Assembly: GCA_026545225.1 (NCBI GenBank)
Contig: CM048846.1
Span: 51,080,270 to 51,144,269 of the forward strand
Direction: 5' to 3'
From: Cornus controversa
Taxonomy: Eukaryota; Streptophyta; Magnoliopsida; Cornales; Cornaceae
DNA length: 64,000 nucleotides
Shown here: piece after piece, positions 8,855 through 20,512 of the stretch
Layout: each line of letters starts with the position of its first letter
Numbering within the stretch: position 1 is the stretch's first letter
The notes under the pieces: generated by a model
What the model was told of the DNA's origin: nothing
Seen by the model: the letters and a program-made list of their open reading frames with translations, nothing else
Databases searched by the model: none
Made by a program: the position numbers and the translations under genes

Positions 8855-11800
8855 ATGGTTTTCTTCAAAAGCTTCAAGATAAACACCGTAACTATTTTAG
8901 AACGAGAGAACGAAGTCATGGAGCAAGGCACTACTCTTGATGTAGGGACCCCACTGGTTGGTCGTTTTCCTCCACGGGTGCCTCCGCCTGATACTTCATA
9001 CCACTTGTCACAATGGTCCCAAGAATTTTCCTGCATGCTTGTGAATCTTGGCTATAACCAGAATAAGGTACGGGCATCAGTTTCAAATGCTTTAGTGTTG
9101 AAGTATGTTCTTCACGAAGTTTAAGAAGAAGAACCTGAGCAATTTTCACTCATGGGTCATAAAATGCGTGCTAGAGAAATAGAATGGGGTGTTTCTTTTA
9201 AAGCTTCTGTTGACTTGGCGTACACACCAGGTTATTGGGAATGGTCAGAGGATGTTTTGGGTCATCACGGTAAATTCCTTAGAGACAACAAATTATATGG
9301 CACTATGTTCGCTTCTTTGTTCTCTTATGATCGACATGTGAATGTAATCAGAGCCTTCCTTGAGTCTTGGTGTCCTTCAACTAATACACTCCACTGCTCA
9401 ATTGGGGAGTTATCGATTTCCCTTCGCGATCTGTATTTGATAGGAGGTCTCCCATTTTGTGGAAGATTTTACGAAGAAGTCGTTCCTTGTGCAAAGGAAT
9501 TATCTGCTATTGACAAAGATGGAAATTCTCTTCTTCCTTTGAGTTGCCGGTACTTATTTTTAGCTTTCCACCAGCTTTGCAAGCAATATAAACGGGACCG
9601 AATTGTGAAAATTTCTGAATGGACAAAGCTTTGGTTCAGAGGCGCTACTAAGTATAATAAACCACCGCCGAGAAGAGGGTCGAGAAACAAGACTCAACGC
9701 CCCAAAGAGACTCACAACCCTTCTGGAATAATTGATCTTGTTAATAATTGGTCGCCACAAGAAGATGAGATGTTTACCAGTCTTGGAATAGAGCCAGAGA
9801 TGAGGAACAAAACTTATTTAGCAGCATTTATAGCGTGTTGGTTATGCAAATTTGTCTTGCCTACCAGTCCTGGAAATATAATTCGTCCTGAGGTGTTCAA
9901 GATTGCTAGCATGATGGCAGACGGTAATAAATTTTGTCTTTCTGTTCCCGTTCTAGCTGGCATTTACAGAGGTTTAAATGATATTGTTTCTTCCCCTGAT
10001 CCTGGAAACTCTAATGTGTCATTTCCCATACACTATGTATATGGCTGGTTAGTTGAATACTTCAAAACAAACTTTTCTGTCCCAAACCATAATTACCTGC
10101 CTCGAATGACTCGGACGCGGGGGAAGGGTCTGCGAAACATTTTGATGAGACAGAGGCTCAAGAGTTGTTCAGGTTATGTAAAGGTGTTGACTTATCTTGT
10201 TTATCTAGAACATCACCGACAAGGAGATTATTAACGGATGAGGAACATCTACCTCTTTATGACTTTGAGTATTTGGCTAGCCTCCGGTCCAGTTACTTGA
10301 TGTTGCGCCAAGGTGACCGACGAATTATTGAGCCTTACAGTCCACACAGATTCGGTCGACAATTTTGTTATCACCAGGATGTTCCGGGCAAATTGAAAGA
10401 GGATATTCGCACTGGTGCTTTGGAAGAGATTTTGACACTATGGAGATCGACCACTCATTATCATACTGAATGTGAAGTGCAAATTCCTTCGAACTCTAAT
10501 TTCCAAAAATTCTCTGTCACCAAAACTTATGCTGAATGGTGGTCAAAAGTTTATGTTGATCCATTCACAGTGAAAGGAGGTACTTCGGGGCATATTAAGC
10601 GTGCAATTTCTCCAAGAGGGAAACCAGCCAAAGTTAGAAAGGTTACTAACGATGTACCTAAGTCAACCTCTTCTAAATCTCATAGTGATCATGGTATCGA
10701 GGAGAGTTTCGAAAGTCATGTAGAGGTGGCCAAACATATTCCACTACAAATCAACACCCGTCCTCTTACCCACTTAGTGATAGATTCAGATGAAGACATG
10801 GGGGGAAATGATGAGAATCGCAATTGGAAACATATGAGTGATAAGACGAAGCGTATTTCCAAGCGAACAGATTTTATTGCTTCTCGCAGCGTGGATCGAT
10901 ATTTTGGAATGACTTCCAGTAGTAACGAACTAATACGAGTAAGGTTCCCACCCTTTACGCCATATTTTTATTTTTTTTTACTCATATTTATTTATTTTCA
11001 GGTAGAAGGAAACCTTAAAGAAGATCTCATCCTCATTGATAACCCTACTGGTAATGGAGCATCTGTTTGTGGGCCATCTTCATTTGATTTGATACCTGAG
11101 ATAAATGCATTGTCACAAGTCTTACCGGTAGGAAATGAGACTCCTCAAGGTTCAGATGTTTTAGCAGGGCATGAAATCAGTAACCAAACGCCCCAGGCGG
11201 TCATGCAAGAACTTCAAAAGGTTGATTTATTCTCACATCAAATTATCCCATCTGAAGTGTCAGCCTTTAATGCGGAAGACATCATCATAAATGCCCGACG
11301 CAAAAATGCTTTAGCCCTTGTTGAGAGTATCACAAGTATTGTGATCAACACTCCCATTCACAAGGTTCCATCCTTGGGGCCCAAGCTTGAAAAACTTTAC
11401 AATGAACTCTCAAAACTTCCTGGAGATTACTCTGGTCTACAGAAACGAATCGAGTCATATATGAAGAATGTTGCTCATTATGTTGATGCCAAATCTTCTT
11501 ATGCTTCTATAATGACTTCAGATCAGCAGTTAGAGCAACTCACTCACATTGATACATTGCTCGTTAATGCCACTACTTTGGAAGATACTGATTCCAAGCA
11601 GGTACAATCACTTCAAGATGCTTTGAGTGACGTTGAGGACAAGGAGACCATGTTGTTGAAGGAGTTGCAACAAGTAAGGGAGGAGGCTACGCAACTTAGA
11701 GCCTCCATAGAAGAGAGCAATGGACAATTATCTCACAGGAAGGAGGCCATTGCCAAGCTCAGAAAAGAACGAGCCTCGGTTGAAGAAGCTAACGTTCTTG

Positions 11801-11883
11801 CAGCTCAGGATCTTAAAGTAATGAGGACTATAGAAGAATTATTGCAAACAGAACGTGAAGAGATTCTGGCTTTGCAGCTTTAA
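8855..11883 (+). pseudogene. Antisense plant mobile domain (PMD) gene inside the retrotransposon
   Basis: This gene runs opposite to gag-pol between integrase and the 3' LTR. The N-terminal part (8855-9121) includes a Pro-rich FPPRVPPPDTSYHL stretch. The core (9152-10234) reads AYTPGYWEWSEDVL, then LYGTMFASLFSYDRHVNVI, then LRDLYLIGGLPFCGRFYEEV, the pattern of the plant mobile domain found in MAIN/MAIL1 proteins and in some gypsy and Mutator-like elements. The C-terminal part (to 11883) is polar and ends in a long Glu/Lys/Gln-rich coiled coil. Breaks: an in-frame TAA at 9122-9124, and a frame change near 10105-10125, after which the frame beginning KHFDETEAQELF continues. A candidate intron lies at 10939-11001. 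A nuclear, chromatin-linked role is known for cellular PMD proteins; the role in this element is unknown. Confidence 0.8.
10939..11001 (+). other. Candidate 63-nt intron in the PMD gene
   Basis: GTAAGGTTCC donor and a T-rich TTTATTTATTTTCAG acceptor enclose a Phe/Tyr-rich low-complexity stretch. Removal joins ...NELIR to VEGNLKEDL smoothly in frame. Length is a multiple of three and there is no stop inside, so retention keeps the frame open. An intron on this strand would support its being a gene transcribed antisense to the retroelement. Confidence 0.6.
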
Positions 11884-12229
11884 AGTGAACCATCATTTTT
11901 TTTTTACTTTATTTATTTATTTTTTCAAAGCAATCTATTTAACTAGCAAAGTAAAATTGTAGTCTTTAACCTCATCAATAAAAGAATCATTGCTTTGAAA
12001 AATAACATTGTCATTAGTTATTTGTTCTGTCATTCACAGTTTATACTCTTGCGGGCCAGGAGTAGTACACATTTTTTTTTTTTTGGTGACTGAACTTGGA
12101 ACAAATCTCCAAGCTGCCTACGTACCCTCGAAAAGGGATCAAGTCATTTACGTAGTTCAAAGAAACAAAACTTTTTTTTTTTGGTGCCTTTCACAGTTTT
12201 AGCTCATGCGGGCCAGGAGCATTACACAT
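11884..12229. other. Spacer between PMD gene and integrase
   Basis: T-rich spacer where the convergent PMD gene (plus) and integrase (minus) end. It holds two copies of a GCGGGCCAGGAG-containing block (about 12050 and 12207), a short diverged duplication. Confidence 0.6.
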
Positions 12230-13690
12230 TCATGGATAGTAGCGTTTCAAGAACTTGCCATTAATGGGACCAACCAACACTCTATCTTCATCAATAATCT
12301 TATATGCTCCATTGGTGTAGACTTCACGAACTACATATGGTCCATCCCATTTCGACAAAAATTTATTTCCAGTGCGGTGATTCATGATGATGGGCCTACG
12401 AATAGCAAGTACCAAGTCTCCAACTCGAAATGACCGAGGTTGAACTTTTTTGTTGAAGGCTTTAGAAAGCCGAGCTTGATAACATTCTAACTGTTGTTGA
12501 GTTTCTAGCCTCTTCTCATCCAGTGCTTCTAATTCTTGAAGACGTAAAATGGCATTTTCCTCATTCGTGAGACCTTCTTGTATGGCTATCCTTAACGAAG
12601 GAATTTGTCGTTCGAGGGGAAGAACAGCTTCTACACCATAGACGAGAAAATAAGGAGTTGCTTGGGTAGGTGTGCGGTATGTAGTTCGGTATGCCCACAA
12701 TGCTTCTTCCATTCGCTCATGCCAGTCTTTCTTTGATTTGGAAACCACTTTCTTCAATAAATCACAAAGTGTTTTATTAAATGCCTCTGCAAGTCCATTA
12801 GCTGGAGCATTGTACATAGAGGATTTATACTGTTTGAAATCAAATTTCTCACATAGTTGAGTCACCCAGCTATTTTTAAAATTTAACCCATTATCAGTAA
12901 TGATGTATCGAGGGACACCATACCGATAAATGATATTACACTTGATGAAGTCAACAACTGTCTCCTTTTTTACTTCTTTAAAGGGTGCAGCCTCAGCCCA
13001 TCTGGAAAAATAGTCAGTAGCTGCCAGGATGTATAAGTGGCCTTTAGAAGACTTGCACAAAGGTCCTACCACATCTAATCCCCATGCATCAAATGGCCAT
13101 GAAGCAACTGTAGGATGTAATGGCTCTGGCGGTTGGTGTATGTAATTAGCATGGAATTGACAAGCTTAACACTTTTTTGCATACTCCATACAGTCTTTGA
13201 CCATGGTGGGCCAATAATACCCCATTCTCTTTACGCGAAAGTGAAGCTTAGGGCCAGATTGATGTGCACCACATACCCCAGAATGGGCTTCCTCCATTGC
13301 ATGAGTTGCTTCGTCTTCTCTGAGACAACGAAGGAAGAGACCTTCAAATGATCGTCTGTATAATGTGTTATTATAATAAACGAAATGAGGTGCTCGCCTA
13401 CGTATCTCAGTCTTGTGGCGTCGATCTTCAGGAAGCTTTCCATGTTCCAAATACTCAATTATAGGTCGCCTCCAGTCGTCCCCTTCGACAATAGAGACAG
13501 AGATTACATTACTCTCCTCAATTTTATCTTCAAGGACTTGTGGTAGCACCCATTGTTGGCATACTGGAACATTGGCTATTTCATCATCAACTAATGTCAA
13601 TGTTGTGGCTAAATTTGCCAAAGCATCCGCCATACGATTTTCCTTCCTAGGAAGGTGTTCTAGGATCACATTGTCGAATTTCGTCAACAA
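12230..13690 (-). pseudogene. Retrotransposon integrase (and RNase H tail)
   Basis: The upstream segment (13166-13690) starts with the end of the second RNase H, including MADALANLA with its last acidic residue. It then carries the integrase HHCC zinc-binding region around AHSGVCGAHQ to CMEYAKKC. A TAA at 13166-13168 splits the CxxC pair. The downstream segment (12230-13165) holds the catalytic core: D in AATDYFSRW, D in IITDNGLNF and E in NGLAEAFNKT, with 35 residues between the second D and the E, as in DD(35)E integrases. The C-terminal part keeps RVGDLVL and KFLSKWDGPYVV, the GPY/F-type motif. Apart from the stop at 13166 the core looks complete. Confidence 0.9.
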
Positions 13691-13723
13691 GTGGGAAGCA
13701 TAGTTGTAGTATGATATTAGGTT

Positions 13724-15085
13724 CTATTTCTTCACCTCATAATCCTTAAGGAGTTGATTGATCACCAATTTAGAATCTCCATATATTTCAAGATCCATGA
13801 TGTTCATCTCATTTGCCATTTGAAGACCAATAATCAATGCTTGGTACTCAGCAACATTATTTGAGCAGTTTTCAGTGAGCGCAAATGCGTATGGGAGGAT
13901 TTGCCTTTGTGGAGAGACAAACACTACGCCTGCCCCCGCTCCATCAAACCGCGCTGCTCCATCAAAGAATATTATCCATGGAGGAAGAATGTCAATTTGA
14001 AAGACTTCTTCATCGGGAAAATCTTCTGAAATTTCCCAATCGGCTGGAATAGGATAATCAGCTAGAAAATCTGCCAGGACTTGTCCTTTTACTGCCTTAC
14101 GTGGCACATAAATAATTTCAAATTCATTGAACGAAATTGACCACCTCGCCAAGCGTCCAGAAAGGACTGGTTTTGACATTATATACTTGAGAGGGTCAAC
14201 TCTTGCAATGAGATGTATTGTATGTGCCAGAAAATAGTGCCTCAATTTCTTAGAGGCAAAGACTAGCGCGAGACACGTTTTCTCAATCGGAGGATACTTC
14301 AGCTCTGTTGGGGTGAGTCTACGACTTAAGTAATACAATGCCTTCTCTTTGTGCTCTTCATTATTTTGTGCAAGAAGGGCGCCAAGAGATTCTTCTTGCG
14401 CGGCAATGTAAAGTATGAGAGGCTTTCCAGATACAGGTGCCCCCAACACTGGAGGATTAAGAAGGTATTGCTTAATGCTATCAAAAGCATTTTGACAAGC
14501 TTGATCCCACTCGAATGGGACATCCTTTTTCATGAGTCGATTGAAAGGTTGACAACGGCCGGCCAAATTTGAGATAAACCGACGGATGAAAGCAAGCTGG
14601 CCTTGTAGGCTTCGAAGCTCGCGTAAATTCTTGGGTGGTGGCATCTTTTGTATAGCCTCAACTTTAGACGGATCAATTTCAATACCACGATGGCGAACCA
14701 CATATCCAAGAAATTTTTTGGAAGTAACACCAAATGCACACTTGAGAGGATTCATTTTGAGTTGGTATTTTCTAAGACGATTGAAAACTATATGAAGATC
14801 TTGTAAATGACCCCCTCTTTTCTTTGTCTTAACCACAAGGTCATCGACATAACACTCAACAATTTTGTGAAGAATGTCATCGAAGATCCTTTGCATGGCA
14901 CGCTGGTATGTTGCCCCCGCATTCTTAAGTCCAAAAGGCATAACTTTGTAACAATAAATACCTTTTGGGGTGCAGAATGCAGTTAACTCTTCATATTTTG
15001 GAGTCATCCTAATCTGATTATACCTAGAATAACAATCCATAAAAGAGAGAGCTTCATGTCCGGTTGTTGCGTCATAGTGAGCTCC
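13724..15085 (-). pseudogene. Reverse transcriptase, RNase H and second RNase H
   Basis: Starts at the conserved MDCYSRYNQIRM block, then MPFGLKNAGATYQR and the catalytic YVDD (14840-14851). The RT thumb and tether follow. A first RNase H-like region around LYIAAQEESLGALL lacks the usual first Asp. After a linker comes a second, complete RNase H with D in IIFFDGAARFDGAGAG, E in NNVAEYQAL and D in IYGDSKLVINQ. A degenerate first and intact second RNase H is typical of the Tat lineage. A TAG at 13724 ends the frame just before the sequence continues in the same frame at 13690. The frame also changes near 15070-15085, relative to the N-terminal RT part. Confidence 0.92.
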
Positions 15086-16958
15086 GGGATAGGAAGAGGA
15101 AAATCATCCTTTGGACATGCCTCGTTTAGGTCACGAAAATCCACACAGATTCTTATCTGCCCATTCTTCTTTTTCACTGGCACAATACTTGAAATCCATG
15201 TCGGATACTTGACATCCCGAATAAATCCCACGTCAATCAATTTGTTGAGTTCTTCTTCTATCTTTGGGATAAGTTCTGGACGAAAAAAACGTTGAGATTG
15301 TTTAATTGGACGTGTCCCATGTTTGACAACAAGGTTATGAACTGCAATTTTAGGGTCAAGACCTGGCATTTCCTTGTATGTCCAAGCAAATACGTCCTTG
15401 TATTCTGACAGCAATTGAAAATAGTCATTTTCTTCTGAGGCACTTAAGAATGAACTAACAAAAACTGGTTTAGGCTGGTCTATCATCCCCAAATTGAATT
15501 CCTTGAGTTGATCAACGGTCGCTTGCCCCCCGTCTTCAAGTGTTGAGGGAGCTTCTTTGATCTCATCATCAGAACCTGATTGTTCTTCGACAACAATGTG
15601 ATAAGCAGTGGCATAAAATATTTCATCCTTCTTTCCATCCGTGTCGGACTCCTCAAACTGGGCAGTGAACACAATAGTTCGTCTTTTCGCTTTTAGTGTA
15701 ATGTCATTAGTGACATCCACCTCTGTTTTACGTTTCATTCGCGAAGGAATCAAACTCCGAACATCACTATCTTTCACTATGTTGGCGCCAGTTCTCCCCA
15801 ATTCTTTTTCCTCATTTCTCGTTACCAATACCTCTCTCGGAGCTTTAATTCGAGAAAAGACAGACTTTCGAGGTTGAGGCTGTGAAGATCTTCTTCTTTG
15901 GGTAGGAGAATTTATTCTCTTAAAGACGGAAGTACATGGTGAATTATTGACATGTGAACTTGAGGTATTCAATTTTTGAGTTGACGGGCCCAACCTGTCG
16001 AATACAGATATTCTAGTGCGTGAAACCTCTACACGATCAAAAACTGACTTGTTAGAAACAAAATGTCGATCTTCGCTGTCACCAACCTCTTCAATGCCAA
16101 TATACAAAGTGTTCAACTTTTTATCTTTCTTTGTGATTTGGATGCGAATAGGTTTAGTTGACGCGAAACCAAGACCAGTCTTGGGCGGAATTACCCTATG
16201 CCCTTGTTCCCTCAATTTCTTTTGTGTCTCATTAAGGCCGTGTATTTTCTCACCAGTAAGTTCCGGACTGAGCTTTCCAAGGCCTATGGGATTTGCAAAA
16301 TCATACCCAGACTTAGCCAAAATTTTGTATGCCTTTGGATCGAACCCTTCATCAGTTCTTTGTATTGGAAGGAATCCATGTTCAACTGGAGCTTTTGATG
16401 ATCGGACGAATCCTTTCAACGGAAGTTTAGTAGGAGTAGACTTTTCAATCTTTATGAGGGGAAGAGTTAATTCTTCTCTCAGGCATTGTAGATCTTCTTT
16501 TTCTTTTGTGCGAGACAGCTTTAACTTAAGTTCTTCCATTTCAAGTACCTCCACGACCGGTGATTGCCCTTCTCGTCGTTAAGATTTTGGAACATACTTG
16601 AAAATTGGTGTAGTACGATGTGTTTTAACCACGACCTCTTGCTTTTGAGTTACCTTTGTACTGTCTATCACCGAGACATCTAAAGGGATGGATGACACTT
16701 CTTTTGTTTTTGTAGACTCAACCTCTTGTGTAGATGGAAGGTTTGTTGTAGAGACGCTCAAAGATGTGTCTTGCTCAATGTAAAACTTTGCATCTGCAAA
16801 ATGGGCTTCTACTTCAGTAAATGGCTTGTTATCTGCCATCACTGTCTGTACACCATTCTTGCAGAACTTGAAACACTGATGTAGAGTTGATGGAACAACA
16901 CCATTGTCATGCACCCAAGGTCGTCCTAACAACAAATTGTAGGATGTCTTTGCATCGA
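15086..16958 (-). pseudogene. Pol N-terminal region with G-patch-like segment and RT fingers
   Basis: 16579-16935 opens with LLGRPWVHDNGVVPSTLHQC, the conserved end of the protease region. An in-frame stop at 16579 separates it from the next segment. That segment has a Lys/Glu-rich start, a G-patch-like region (FDPKAYKILAKSGYDF to PKTGLGF, roughly residues 70-130 of the 15004-16554 frame), a polar linker, and the RT fingers (AWTYKEMPGLDP, VGFIRDVKYPTWISSIVPVK, ICVDFRDLNEACPKDDFPLP). Near 16953-16961 the frame changes relative to the protease segment upstream. Confidence 0.85.
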
Positions 16959-17789
16959 TTACGTGGATAAGGTTTCAGCTTGCAACCCTCCAATTGTTAG
17001 GTTTACACGAATCATGCCAATAGTTCTCTGCCCACCTTGATTAAAACCTTGAATGATGAGGCGACTGCGAGCCAAATCGTCAACTGTAATGCCAAGATTA
17101 TTCATTGTAAATTTTGACATGAGATTCACTGCGGAGCCCCCATCAATAAGGATGCGATTTACCTTTTGCTCCCTTATGTATCCGGAGACAAAAAGAGGAC
17201 AGTTGTGTGGCTTTGATCCCAGTTGAAGGTCTTCGTCAGTGAAAGTGATTGTTACACAGCATGAGTCAGATGTAACTCCAACCCCATCTTCGTCGTTGGA
17301 TTCTTCGATGGTGATCGTGTGTTTCTCAAGCTTTCCTATACTTTGGACTTCACTTTGACTCTTATCACTTTCGATCTCTGAATCGATCCTCACAGTTGAC
17401 ACCATGTAAGTTGGCACAACTTCATCATCGAGCTACCCTTTTGGAAAGAAATCACGTAAAGTAACAGGCTTGCAAATTTCTTCACCCAACCTTGTATGTT
17501 TTGTCAATGCCGTCTTATTGGCACCTTTCCCATTCTGGACATATTTCTTAGGGGTATATCGAGATTTCTTTTTCTTTTGCCCCTTGTCGAAGTGGCCGGT
17601 CAGAGGAACATGAGCTTGTTGCTTTCGTCGTCTCCTTGTCACCAAGGTCCATCCTTCGTAATCGTGTTGGAGAAGTTTCTTCTCATTTGTTGGATTGTCA
17701 AGAATCCTACCTTGGGGGAGGTATATCTGAATTGGTTCGAATGAACCAAATTGAACAGTTGTGGAACAGATACCAGAGCTTAAAAATAA
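16959..17789 (-). pseudogene. Retrotransposon aspartic protease region
   Basis: A basic linker (RRRRKQQ...KKKKSRYTPKKY, 17433-17645) is followed after an in-frame TAG (17433-17435) by an acidic segment. Then comes the retropepsin motif RILIDGGSAVNLM near 17144, with NNLGI and LARSRLIIQGFNQG downstream. The Asp-Gly-Gly form of the active site is usual for Tat elements. A stop at 16959 coincides with a frame change. Confidence 0.85.
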
Positions 17790-19633
17790 TTAGTGATGAG
17801 CACAGGTCTGCTCAAACTTTAAAGACGGGAATACGACAGCAGTATGATTTGAAGTTGCTATCTCGTCTGTGTCTAACAAGATCTTTCCTTGCTTTGCCAA
17901 GTTCATCACTATTTCCTTGAAAATGAAACACTTCTCAGTTGGGTGACCGACAATACGATGATATTTGCAGTATTTTGGGTCATCAACACCTCCCATTTCT
18001 TGAGGGCGCTTACATTCTGGAAGTTCAATAACTTTACTTTCAAGTAAACATTCCAATATGTCAGGAATGTCAGAGTCTGGGAATGGGTATTCCTTCATCT
18101 CTAATTCTTTGAGCGTCGGACGTTGGTTTTGTTTCTCTTAAAACTGTTGTGGCTTATTGTCTTCTTTTCTCCTATCTTTGACAGCAACCTTTATCGGGAC
18201 AGCAGAGACAATCATGGATTCTTTGGCAGGACCCTTCGACGATTTTACCACCTTCTTTTCATCCTTTCTATCTTTGCGTGGCTCTGAAATCAAAGAATCT
18301 TTGCCTCCACGGGTTTTAATGCTAATCTCCATATCATGTGAGCTTGTTGCCAATTCTTCGAAGGTGCGAGGCTTTATACCTTGAAGAATATAAAGGAGGT
18401 CCCAATGCATACCTTACATACACATTTCGACAACCAAGAATTTTGTCAACCGACCTTGCAATCCAAGCTAAGTGCTCGCCACCGATTGATATAGTCCATT
18501 ATAGGCTCTTCTTTCCATTGTCTTGTGTTAGTCAACTCTATCATACTAACAATGCGACGGGTGCTGTAGAACCTGTTTAGAAATTCTCGTTCCATTTGTT
18601 CCCAACTGTCAATCGATTCAGATTTTAAATCAGTATACCACTCAAAGGCATTTCCCTTAAGGGAACGAACAAACTGTTTAACCAGTAAATCCCCCTCAGT
18701 TCCAGCATTGTTGCAAGTTTCAACGAAATGAGCAATGTGTTGTTTTGGGTTGCCCTTTCCATCAAACTGTTGGATCTTCGGAGGGTGGTACCCTGCAGGC
18801 ATCCTCATGCTATCAATTCTCCTTGTGTAGGGTTTTGAGTACATGAGAGTGCTTTGAGGAGCTCCGCCATACTGTGCTCGGATTGTGTTCGTTATCATAT
18901 CCTGCAATTGTTGGACAGATAGCGAATCGACTGGCGAGGTATAGTTAGTTTCGTCAGCCACGTGTCCTGACGCAGCTGTGTGACGACGATCTTTTGATTG
19001 GGCCCCTTGAAGGGCTGAATTTGAGGTATTCGCGGGCAGTTGTGTTGACTCATCAGGATTCTGGACTTCAAGCTTACTTAATAGCGCGGCAATCTGCATG
19101 TCCTTCTCTTCAACAGTTTTCGTAAGGTTCTCGATTGCGCGCGCCATCGTCGCCAGTTGGTCTTTTACCGAGGCTGTTCCAGTCATCATGGCTGCGACAA
19201 TATTCGAATAGGAAAGACCTTGAGAATCAATATTCCTTGAGGTGACTGAATGTTCTGAAATCTCAGGTAATAAGTCTGAGAGTGAACCAACGCTAGAGTT
19301 GGCGTCAGAAATGGAGTGAGGTGATTGTGGTGGCGCCGATTTTTCTGGGACAACGTCAAAATTCTTTGGCGCCTGAGGGTCACAGGTGTTCACATGTTGA
19401 ATTTTCACACCCATTGGTTTAGCAGGATTGGTTTTCACCGAATCTTGCTAATTTTTGAGTGAAGCAATTGTTTTGGCCTTGCTACGCGTCATTGGACCTG
19501 CTGAGGTGCTGCTAGCATTTGACAGGTTCTTGGTACTTTTGCCACTACTTGCGGCAGTTTTGATGTTGGTCACTGTAGCAGTGGTGTCTTTTGCAATTTT
19601 TTTGTTTGTAGCCAGAACCTTGGAAGGAGTCAT
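17790..19633 (-). pseudogene. Retrotransposon gag
   Basis: The likely start is the Met at 19631-19633, a short distance inside the 5' LTR. The N-terminal part is Ser/Lys-rich. The gag core spans about 18446-18800, with GYHPPKIQQFDGKGNPKQHI, QFVRSLKGNAFEWYTDL and MEREFLNRFYSTRR. Near the C-terminus YCKYHRIVGHPTEKCF (about 17930-17970) is a C-x2-H-x4-H-x4-C zinc-finger-like motif. Breaks: in-frame stops at 19448, about 18411, 18138 and 17790, and a frame change near 18450. Gag would form the particle that packages element RNA in the cytoplasm; this copy cannot encode it. Confidence 0.9.
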
Positions 19634-19694
19634 AGATTCTGACGAACGGAGTTTGGGAGATATGATGTAGGAGACAGAGATGAGAGGCAGAGAT

Positions 19695-19712
19695 GTCCCA
19701 CCGGGCGTGCCA
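19695..19712 (-). other. Primer binding site of the gypsy element
   Basis: On the element strand, six bases after the 5' LTR, the sequence reads TGGCACGCCCGGTGGGAC. It begins with TGG, the complement of a tRNA CCA end. It is not the initiator-Met primer site; I could not assign the tRNA. Confidence 0.7.
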
Positions 19713-19718
19713 GAAATT

Positions 19719-20382
19719 TGTACACACAAATTTCGTGTCCGAAAATCTAAGAACGAAAATTAGTGACAAATAAACAATTTTATTAATTCAAGAAAAATGG
19801 TACAATCCTCTATAAATCTTTACAAAAGAAATATGAAGATAAGGTCCTCTGATTCGATCTCCTTGGTAATCCGGCTTCAAGGGCTGCTAGAGCTTGATCT
19901 TGAATTGGATTGAAACTTTGGTGAAGAACGGCACGTGGATGATGTGCTTGTTGTTCTTCTCCTTCAGGGTTTAGATGCTTTGGAGTTTTGGATTTTGAGT
20001 GAAGAGTTCTGCAGAGCTTCAGCTTTTTCTGAGAATCTTCTGATTCATTTTCCTCACTTCTGGACCTTTATTTATAGGTTCACCGGAGGGATAGATTTGT
20101 AACTTTCTGTTCTTTTGATAATTATCCTATAATTATCATTTATGATAATTTTAATAATTATCCAATATAATATATATATATATAATTATATTTATCCATT
20201 AGACCCATTTTTAAGTGGGCTTAGACTTCTCAAATAATTTAAATCAGTCCATAACTCATTTATTTGTAGTGGGCTTGGTCTTTAAATTATCTGACTCATT
20301 GGGCCATATTTCAAAGTGGGCTAAACTGAAGATAAGCCCAAATTAATTTTGGGTCTATCGTGTAGATTTTTTAATGTCTACA
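19719..20382 (-). repeat. 5' LTR of the gypsy element
   Basis: 664 bp, TG...CA, about 98% identical to the left LTR. As the 5' LTR it carries the promoter of the gag-pol transcript. Confidence 0.95.
20069..20076 (-). promoter_or_regulatory. TATA box in the 5' LTR
   Basis: On the minus strand the sequence is CCTATAAATAAAGG, a good plant TATA box placed inside the 5' LTR and pointing toward gag. Confidence 0.6.
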
Positions 20383-20512
20383 CATCCGATGTAAATACAC
20401 CAGATGAATTTGAATCATATATGCATGTACAACACGCGCGATGTGTTTTATTGCATGTGTATAACACGCACAATTCAGATTCATTTGATTTATTTACACC
20501 GGATGTGTTGTA
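20383..20512. repeat. Right part of the split MITE
   Basis: Begins with the second CATCC target copy. The DNA GATGTAAATACACCAGATGA near the left is mirrored by TCATTTGATTTATTTACACC near the right, and the right end GGATGTGTTGTA is the inverse of the stump at 6193-6204. Rejoined, the element would be about 137 bp, AT-rich and hairpin-forming. No coding capacity; family not recognised. Confidence 0.7.

Larger units (their letters stand above)
6205..20382 (-). mobile_element. Complete Ty3/gypsy Tat-lineage LTR retrotransposon (degenerate coding)
   Basis: Two near-identical LTRs starting TGTACACACAAATT and ending AATGTCTACA enclose 12.8 kb, flanked by a perfect CATCC target duplication (6200-6204 and 20383-20387). 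Gag-pol reads on the minus strand, so the right LTR is the 5' LTR. The order gag, protease, RT, RNase H, second RNase H, integrase is Ty3/gypsy. The dual RNase H, the large gap between integrase and 3' LTR, minisatellites in that gap and an antisense ORF are hallmarks of the Tat clade (Ogre/Retand/Grande relatives). LTRs differ by roughly 11 substitutions and one 2-bp indel over about 665 bp, so the insertion is fairly recent. Coding regions carry many stops and several frame changes. Confidence 0.93.

Noticed and set aside
8300..8940. Reading frames repeating a GPLVHFGVTL-like peptide
   Set aside because: Unit lengths of 38-43 bp are mostly not multiples of three, so the peptide shifts frame from unit to unit; this is the minisatellite, not a repeat protein.
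6205..20382. Ogre-type element with an extra ORF before gag
   Set aside because: Gag begins within about 90 bp of the 5' LTR, so there is no room for an upstream ORF; the extra ORF is antisense and downstream of integrase.
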